Assembly: GCA_046727855.1 (NCBI GenBank)
Contig: JBKPDL010000121.1
Location: forward strand, 1-19,837
Length of the DNA stretch: 19,837 bases
Direction: 5' to 3'
DNA from: DASPWV01 sp046727855
Lineage (GTDB): Bacteria > Acidobacteriota > Vicinamibacteria > Vicinamibacterales > UBA2999
Positions 15,371-19,837 of this stretch are shown piece by piece (position 1 is the first letter of the stretch; every line of letters starts with the position of its first letter). The notes under the pieces were generated by a model. The model searched no databases and was not told the DNA's origin. It was given only the letters and a program-made list of their open reading frames with translations. Position numbers and translations under genes: made by a program.

Positions 15371-17121
15371 GTGCAGTCGGAGCTTCGCTACGCCGTCCGT
15401 CAGCTTCTCAAGTCACCAGCGTTCGCGCTCGTCGCCGTTCTCGGTCTCGGGCTCGGGATCGGCGCCAACATCGCGCTGTTCAGTGTGGTGAACTCCGTGC
15501 TTCTGCGTCCTCTGCCGTATCACGATCCGGACCGGCTCGTCAGGTTGAGCTCGACCCAGCGAGGCGCAGCATCTCAGCGGAGGTGCCTTATCTTGTTCCG
15601 TCGCAATTGAACAACGGCGGCTACTTCTTCCAGGCCATCGCACGGCTGCGGCCCGGCGTCTCGCTGGAGCAAGCGCGCGAGGCCATGAATCTCATCGCCG
15701 GCGGCTACCGGGCGGCGAATCCATCGAACGTCGACGCGCCATCGCAGATCGAGATCGTGCCGCTCCTGGACGACGCCGTCGGCGCGCAGCGTCAGAGTTA
15801 CCTGCTGCTCTTCGGCGCGGTCGGGTGCGTGCTCCTCATCGCCTGCGCGAACATCGCCAACCTGCTACTCGCGCGCTTTGCCGGACCACGGCGTGAGATC
15901 GCTGCGCGCTTTGCGCTCAAGGAAGCGGGCCGCGGCTCGGTCGGATCAGGTCATCGTCTGCGCGCGAGCTTGCTGGTGGCCGAAGTGTCGCTGTCGCTCG
16001 TGCTGCTCATCGCTGCCGGCCTGCTGTTGACAAGCTTCGCGCGCCTGCAGCGCGTGGAGCCGGGCTTCGAGCCTGACGGCGTTTTCACCGCGCAGCTGGT
16101 GCTGCCGCCGCAACGATACCCCCGGGAGAAGCTCGTCGCCTTTTACGAGCGGCTGTATCAGCGCCTGGCGACGCTGCCCGGCAGCACGTCCGCCGCCCTG
16201 ACCGATCGCGTGCCGCTCACCGGCGCGCAGACGCCGGCGCCGGTCGCCGTCATGGGTCGTCCGTTGCCGCCGATGAGCGAACGTCCGCACGCGAACCGTC
16301 ACCTCGTGTCCCCGCGGTACTTCAGCACGCTCGGTATTCCCATCCGCGCCGGACGCGATTTCGACGAGCGCGACAGCGCGCGCGTGCCGCACGTGGTGAT
16401 CGTCAACGAGACCTTCGCCCGGCCGCACTTTCCCGGTGAGGATCCCATCGGACGCAGGTTGATTACGGGCATGGGACAGCTGCCGTCGCAGATCGTTGGC
16501 GTGGTGGCGGACGTGCGGAGCACCAGCCTGAACACGCCGGCCGAGGCGGACTACTTCCTGCCCGCCTTGCAGCGGCCGGAGACCTTCACCAACATCCTGG
16601 TGCGCACGAACGTCAGTTCCGCCGCGATGGCGGCGGCCGTACGCGACGCGCTGCGTGGCGTGGACCCGGAGCTGCCGCTGCTCCAGCCGCAAGCACTCAC
16701 CACGCGCATCGCGCAGACAGTGGCCAACCGCAAGCTCGCGTTGGTGCTGCTCGCGGGATTCGCGGCTCTCGCGCTCCTCCTTGCCAGTCTCGGCGTGTAC
16801 AGCGTGATGGCGCATCTCGTGGCGTATCGCACCGGCGAAATCGGTCTTCGCATGGCGCTCGGCGCGTCACCCGCCGCGGTCATGAGGATGGTGCTCAGTC
16901 ACGGCCGACGACTCACCCTCGTCGGCATCGCTCTCGGGATCGCGGGTGCGCTCGCCGTATCGAGGCTGATGCAACAGGCGCTCTTCGAGGTCGATCCGGC
17001 GGATCCGTTCGTTTACCTCGCACTGTCGGTCACGTTGCTGCTCGTGGCCGAGTGCGCCTCATGGTTCCCCGCGCGGCGCGCGACGCGGATCGATCCCGTG
17101 ATTGCGCTGCGGACCGAATAA
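15371..17121 (+). pseudogene. ADOP permease gene with two internal deletions
   Basis: The gene starts well: GGAGG at 15361-15365, a GTG at 15371, and MQSELRYAVRQLLKSPAFAL followed by LLRPLPYHDPDRLVRL. Around 15550-15580 the coding frame changes, and the text jumps straight to YLVPSQLNNGGYFFQAIARL, skipping most of the first periplasmic domain (roughly 150 residues by comparison with the intact permease at 1187-3622). A second, in-frame gap near 15911-15920 joins EIAARFAL to KEAGRGSVGSGHRLRASLL and removes about 100 residues of the first FtsX domain. The second half is complete, down to FPARRATRIDPVIALRTE. About 580 codons remain of a usual 800. It is almost certainly non-functional; a long open frame from 15058 is an artefact of the frame change. 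Confidence 0.8.
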
Positions 17122-17187
17122 GCCAGCGGCGTCGTTCGCGCGCGGCACAAGCCCACGCGCTCTCGCGCGCGAGCTCTTCTTGTCAGA

Positions 17188-18192
17188 TCACCAGGGATCG
17201 GTGCGCTTGGAAAAGGCGCGGCCCTTGTCCGCGGCCGGCGTGTCCCCGCCCGTGCAGATCATGACACCCTCTTTGAGCTGGTCGATTACATTGTTCTCGT
17301 TGCAAGCATTCAGGAACTTGATGCCCGCCGCCTTGGTGGCATTGAGCACGCGGCGCCGCACCGCCGCCATTTGAGGTGCAGCTTCGCCGCCGCCCTTGTA
17401 CGTGCCTGGGCGACCCATCAGGTAGAAGCCGTGATCGCCCGGACCCCATTCCGCGAAGGCGATACCCGGCACGCGGACCGACGCTTCGACATTCGCGTCG
17501 GCGCGCGGATTTTCGATTTTCAGGCCGAACAGCATTTCGCCGTCCGGGTTCATCGGCCAGGGATCGGCGATGCGCATATATTCTTCGGCGTTGACGCCCC
17601 ACATCCGCGAAGCGTAGGCCTGCGAGCCATTGCCCCGGGTCCCTTGCGACAGGCCGTCAACGCGCGGGGCGAAAGGATAACGCGCGGCTTCGATCATCAG
17701 CCGGGCAGCCTCCGGGCTTTCGGCGTTGCAAAGCAGGATGCCGTGAATGCCGGCGGCCAGAGCCTGTTGAATCATCCAAGCATTCGCGCGCAAGGCGTCG
17801 GTGGTGCCGGCGATGGGTAAGGTGACGATCACCGCCGGGGTCTTGTGACCGGTGCGGGTCGGTCCCGCTTCCAGCAGGCCGCGCATGAATTCGCGCAGTT
17901 CCTTGAAGTCGAGCGGCCCATGCTCCATTTCATAGGTGATGTAGTCGGCCTTGGTCGCCGCCAACTCCTTGCCTTGCTCATAGCCGCCGCCGCTGATTTG
18001 CGAGTAATAGACGGGCTGGCCCTTGAGCCACATGTCGATGACGCGGTTGACACGCTTACCGGTCCGGGTAGCCTGTTTCGGCATTTCCGGCACCATCGCA
18101 TTCTCGGGAGCCGCGGGTTGTTGGGCGCCGAGCGACATCGCCGTCAACATGACGGCGGCCAAGCCAGCCAGCAAAACCGTTTTGGTCCTCAT
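17188..18192 (-). CDS. Exported HpcH/HpaI-family aldolase
   Basis: This 334-residue protein joins a signal peptide (MRTKTVLLAGLAAVMLTAMSLGA) to a HpcH/HpaI aldolase TIM barrel. Known family members cleave or form 2-keto acids with a divalent metal. Glu227 (GLKIEN) and Asp253 (GPGDHG) match the metal ligands and lie 26 residues apart, the same spacing as Glu149 and Asp175 of E. coli HpaI. EHGPLD with His91 fits the catalytic histidine, and ARYPFAPRVDG fits the RYPP-type segment. Where HpaI has its active-site arginine in a VRP strand, this protein reads VTLP, so the reaction may differ. Export of this enzyme family is unusual. The ATG at 18192 follows GAGGAGG; the open frame extends upstream to 18411 through older remnants. 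Confidence 0.78.
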   Translation of the reverse strand: MRTKTVLLAGLAAVMLTAMSLGAQQPAAPENAMVPEMPKQATRTGKRVNRVIDMWLKGQPVYYSQISGGGYEQGKELAATKADYITYEMEHGPLDFKELREFMRGLLEAGPTRTGHKTPAVIVTLPIAGTTDALRANAWMIQQALAAGIHGILLCNAESPEAARLMIEAARYPFAPRVDGLSQGTRGNGSQAYASRMWGVNAEEYMRIADPWPMNPDGEMLFGLKIENPRADANVEASVRVPGIAFAEWGPGDHGFYLMGRPGTYKGGGEAAPQMAAVRRRVLNATKAAGIKFLNACNENNVIDQLKEGVMICTGGDTPAADKGRAFSKRTDPW

Positions 18193-18207
18193 GGCACCTC
18201 CTCGTGA
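18190..18207 (-). promoter_or_regulatory. Strong ribosome binding site of the aldolase gene
   Basis: The minus-strand leader carries AGGAGGTG, a full match to the anti-Shine-Dalgarno, with the ATG four bases later. The 18-base block is identical to the one at 15044-15061. A perfect 15-bp hairpin ends immediately upstream of this block. Confidence 0.7.
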
Positions 18208-18253
18208 ACTAGCCAAGGGCCCTGATCCGGCTAACTCGGGGCCCTTGGCTAGT
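18208..18253 (-). promoter_or_regulatory. Perfect 15-bp hairpin just upstream of the aldolase RBS
   Basis: ACTAGCCAAGGGCCC (18208-18222) and its exact reverse complement (18239-18253) enclose a 16-base loop. On the minus strand the stem ends four bases before GAGGAGG. The loop contains TTAGCC, part of which repeats the TAGCC in the stem arm, so an alternative pairing is possible. It could terminate transcription from upstream, protect the mRNA 5' end, or act as an attenuator. No T-tract follows. Confidence 0.6.
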
Positions 18254-18411
18254 CCTTGTTGTTGCCTTGCTGCGGTCATGCGAAATCGCACGGACCGCGC
18301 CGGTAACGTACGCCGAAGGTAATTGATATAGGTGGCGTTCAGCGTAATACCGCTGGGTGTCGTGTAAGTTTTGCCGGTTGCGGCTACCGTGAGATCGTTG
18401 AATCGCGCCAA
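18254..18411 (-). pseudogene. Unidentified coding remnant upstream of the aldolase
   Basis: The minus frame from 18411 reads FNDLTVAATGKTYTTPSGIT and later LPARSVRFRMTA, with an amino-acid mix that looks like real protein. The last piece is loosely like the final strand of TonB-dependent receptors, though the terminal aromatic residue is missing. The frame has no start signal and runs without a stop into the aldolase gene, so it is probably the tail of a lost gene, with the hairpin at 18208-18253 perhaps its old terminator. Confidence 0.25.
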
Positions 18412-18454
18412 CGATCTCGTACGCTCCCAGCCGGGATCCTGCGGAAAGCGGCAT
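18398..18454 (-). pseudogene. 5' stub of a Ser/Thr protein kinase gene
   Basis: The minus-strand ATG at 18454 begins MPLSAGSRLGAYEIVGAI. The pattern M-x-L-x-x-G-x-R-L-G-x-Y-E-I-x-G is the standard N-terminus of Pkn-type Ser/Thr kinases in Acidobacteriota, where a glycine-rich loop should follow. Here the match stops before that loop and unrelated sequence begins, so only about 18 codons survive. The break lies in a 10-bp inverted repeat (GAGATCGTTG at 18391-18400 and CAACGATCTC at 18409-18418). Confidence 0.6.
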
Positions 18455-18595
18455 TACGAAGGCGATTATGGATCAGCTGCCAGCAGGTACGCGGACGATA
18501 CAGTGCATTGCGGCATCGTTCGTGCTCGCGATTCCGCGCGGTGACGGGCACAACCTCCTCCGTGCGCGCACAAACTGCAAGAGGAGCGTGAGCAT

Positions 18596-19174
18596 ATGTC
18601 GATTCGAGCATTGAATCTCGTGTTGTCCACTGTGCTGGTGCTGGGGTTCGCTTCGACCGCGTTCTCCCAGACGGCAGCCACGACGAACCTTCCAACCTTC
18701 GAGTTGTCCGCTGGTTATCAGTTTCTCCACGTGCCAGACCAGAATTTTCCGTTCGGTCTTGCCATCGACGGGGCCAGGCACTTTGGTCCGCTCGGCCTAG
18801 TTGGCGAGATAGGGTGGTCTCGGGACTCGGAGGAGGACCTTGACGTGGAGTTGACCACGAATATGTTTCACTTCGCTGCAGGACCGCGGTGGACCGGGTT
18901 CGGGGCAGGACGGGCCTGGCCGTACGTGCAGGTGCTGGTCGGCGCAGCCGTTGCGCACGGCAGCCTGGAAATTGACGATGAGGATGAGAGCGAGACGGAG
19001 ACGGCATTCATGATCCAGCCGGGCGTCGGCGTGACCTTCGTGGCCGGCGACGGCTGGGGCGTGTTCGGCCAGTTCGACTATCGACGCACGTTTTTCGACG
19101 AGCCCGACGACATCGAGGACAGTATCAACAACCAGTTCCGCGTGTTCGTCGGTTTCCGGATGATTCTCGATTGA
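18596..19174 (+). CDS. Outer-membrane beta-barrel protein
   Basis: This 192-residue protein has a signal peptide (MSIRALNLVLSTVLVLGFASTAFSQ) and a series of alternating amphipathic strands that match the small porin-like or OmpA-like barrel fold: LPTFELSAGYQFLHV, GLVGEIGWSR, TTNMFHFAAGPRWTG, AWPYVQVLVGAAVAHG, AFMIQPGVGVTFVA, WGVFGQFDYRRTFF and FRVFVGFRMILD. Acidic loops lie between the strands (EEDLDVE, EIDDEDESETE, DEPDDIED), which could face the outside. The last strand ends in MILD, without the usual terminal aromatic residue. GAGGAG lies nine bases before the ATG. The gene is a single unit followed by a hairpin; its function is unknown. Confidence 0.78.
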   Translation: MSIRALNLVLSTVLVLGFASTAFSQTAATTNLPTFELSAGYQFLHVPDQNFPFGLAIDGARHFGPLGLVGEIGWSRDSEEDLDVELTTNMFHFAAGPRWTGFGAGRAWPYVQVLVGAAVAHGSLEIDDEDESETETAFMIQPGVGVTFVAGDGWGVFGQFDYRRTFFDEPDDIEDSINNQFRVFVGFRMILD

Positions 19175-19206
19175 GACAACGAATCTCGATCTCGCGATCA
19201 CGATCG

Positions 19207-19230
19207 TGGCGGCAACCGCCGTTGCCGCCA
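19207..19230 (+). terminator. 10-bp hairpin after the outer-membrane protein gene
   Basis: TGGCGGCAAC (19207-19216) and GTTGCCGCCA (19221-19230) pair perfectly around a four-base loop, 32 bases after the stop of the outer-membrane protein gene. No T-tract follows, so it is terminator-like only. Confidence 0.45.
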
Positions 19231-19258
19231 TGATGAGCGACGCCGCAACATCGCGTAC

Positions 19259-19530
19259 TCATTTACGGTCCGGGTAGACGTTGATCGCTCGTTCTCCCCG
19301 GGTCGCGATGGCGGTGACCCTGCACCGTCACTTGTGCGCCGACAGGGGTGATGCCCTCGCGCAGCCCGGCGCTCGTGGTTCGGTTCGGCGGCGCGAGCAC
19401 GACGTCCCAGACCCGGCCGTCAACGCGAAGCGTCATCGTCGCATGCGGGTTGGTCATGCTGACGGGAGTTTCGAGCGTCCCCGTGAGCTCGAACTCCTCG
19501 TTCGGTAGCCGGCCCATCCATGGTGAGCTC
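19259..19530 (-). pseudogene. Frameshifted DUF6152-like gene
   Basis: On the minus strand about 75 codons read like a DUF6152 protein, a small exported family of unknown function: ELTGTLETPVSMTNPHATM, LRVDGRVWDVVLAPPN, then GITPVGAQVTVQGHRHRDPG. The T-N-P-H motif and the V-T-V-x-G-H-R-x-R-D ending are the family marks. The frame then shifts by one base at the CCCGGGG run near 19303; the alternative frame continues ERAINVYPDRK and stops at 19259, a more natural end. Upstream of about 19530 the expected signal peptide and HHSF segment are absent, and a different frame carries THLELTMDGPATE. It is a damaged gene, or an assembly error affects it. Confidence 0.5.
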
Positions 19531-19624
19531 GAGATGGGTTTCAGACTTGGTGCCGAGCAACCCGATGCCGTCAGTTGCGGACTACTATCGCGGGTCGTGG
19601 TCCGAGATGAACCGGCGTCAGCGC

Positions 19625-19837
19625 TTACAAGTTCGTAGCTTTTCCGAGGACCTTCTGAAACACCTCTACGGCCTTCCGCATCTCCGCCATCGTTCCGAGC
19701 GAGATGCGGCTGTGGGTCTTTTCCATCGGTGGGAAGTCGCGCCCCACCGCGACGCCTAGTTTGCGACAGGCGTCCCTGAACTCGGCGGCCGGACGGTTCA
19801 GGTTCACGAAGATGCAATTGGTGTGGCAGTCGGAGGC
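19625..19837 (-). CDS. PLP-dependent aminotransferase, C-terminal part (cut by window edge)
   Basis: These are the last 70 codons of a class I/II aminotransferase similar to histidinol-phosphate aminotransferase. The visible part reads SDCHTNCIFVNLNRPAAEFR, then GVAVGRDFPPMEKTHSRISL followed by GTMAEMRKAVEVFQKVLGKA. The segment GRDFPPM with the later SRISLGT holds the arginine that binds the substrate carboxylate in this fold, and the GTxxEM ending is standard. The N-terminus and the PLP lysine lie beyond the right edge, so substrate and export status cannot be judged. Confidence 0.78.
   Translation of the reverse strand, partial: ASDCHTNCIFVNLNRPAAEFRDACRKLGVAVGRDFPPMEKTHSRISLGTMAEMRKAVEVFQKVLGKATNL

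Noticed and set aside
18193..18411. Extending the aldolase start upstream to a TTG at 18411.
   Set aside because: The internal ATG at 18192 has an ideal ribosome binding site and starts a clear signal peptide; the extension would translate through the hairpin and a remnant.

Overview
The window looks like a piece of a GC-rich Acidobacteriota chromosome, most likely from the Vicinamibacteria side of the phylum. This is inferred from gene content. There are two MacB/FtsX-type permeases of the long 'acidobacterial duplicated orphan permease' (ADOP) layout with no ATPase beside them, an Oar-like TonB-dependent receptor with an N-terminal carboxypeptidase-regulatory domain, secreted LVIVD and NHL propeller proteins, a DUF6152-like fragment, and the start of a Ser/Thr kinase of the style common in that phylum. 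No rRNA, tRNA, CRISPR array or intact insertion sequence was seen.

Layout, left to right. Positions 99-3622 hold a secreted metallophosphoesterase facing an intact ADOP permease, with a GTGGCGAT octamer array between their 3' ends. Positions 3840-7007 hold a DUF6178-like protein, a small P-loop kinase, a remnant of a secreted beta-helix protein, and an overlapping pair made of a small helical protein and a nucleotidyltransferase. Positions 7054-13571 form an envelope block: a secreted alpha/beta hydrolase with a 39-bp tandem duplication near its signal sequence, a secreted LVIVD propeller protein, a divergently transcribed TonB-dependent receptor, and a small two-module secreted protein. Positions 13568-19530 mix good genes (NHL propeller protein, exported HpcH/HpaI-type aldolase, outer-membrane barrel) with decayed ones: a frameshifted exported protein, an ADOP permease with two internal deletions, a Ser/Thr-kinase start joined to an unidentified fragment, and a frameshifted DUF6152-like gene. 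The right edge cuts a PLP-dependent aminotransferase.

Most intact proteins carry export signals, so the region serves the periplasm and outer membrane: uptake through the receptor, hydrolysis (phosphoesterase, esterase) and propeller proteins. Genes are mostly single units on alternating strands. The only obvious tight coupling is the overlapping small protein/nucleotidyltransferase pair.

The most unusual non-coding signals are a 173-nt cluster of three consecutive inverted repeats (15144-15316), a perfect 15-bp hairpin ending four bases before the ribosome binding site of the aldolase gene (18208-18253), and the octamer array at 1111-1185. I did not find a clear new multi-gene system. The best candidates for something undescribed are the structured element at 15144-15316 and the small protein/nucleotidyltransferase pair.
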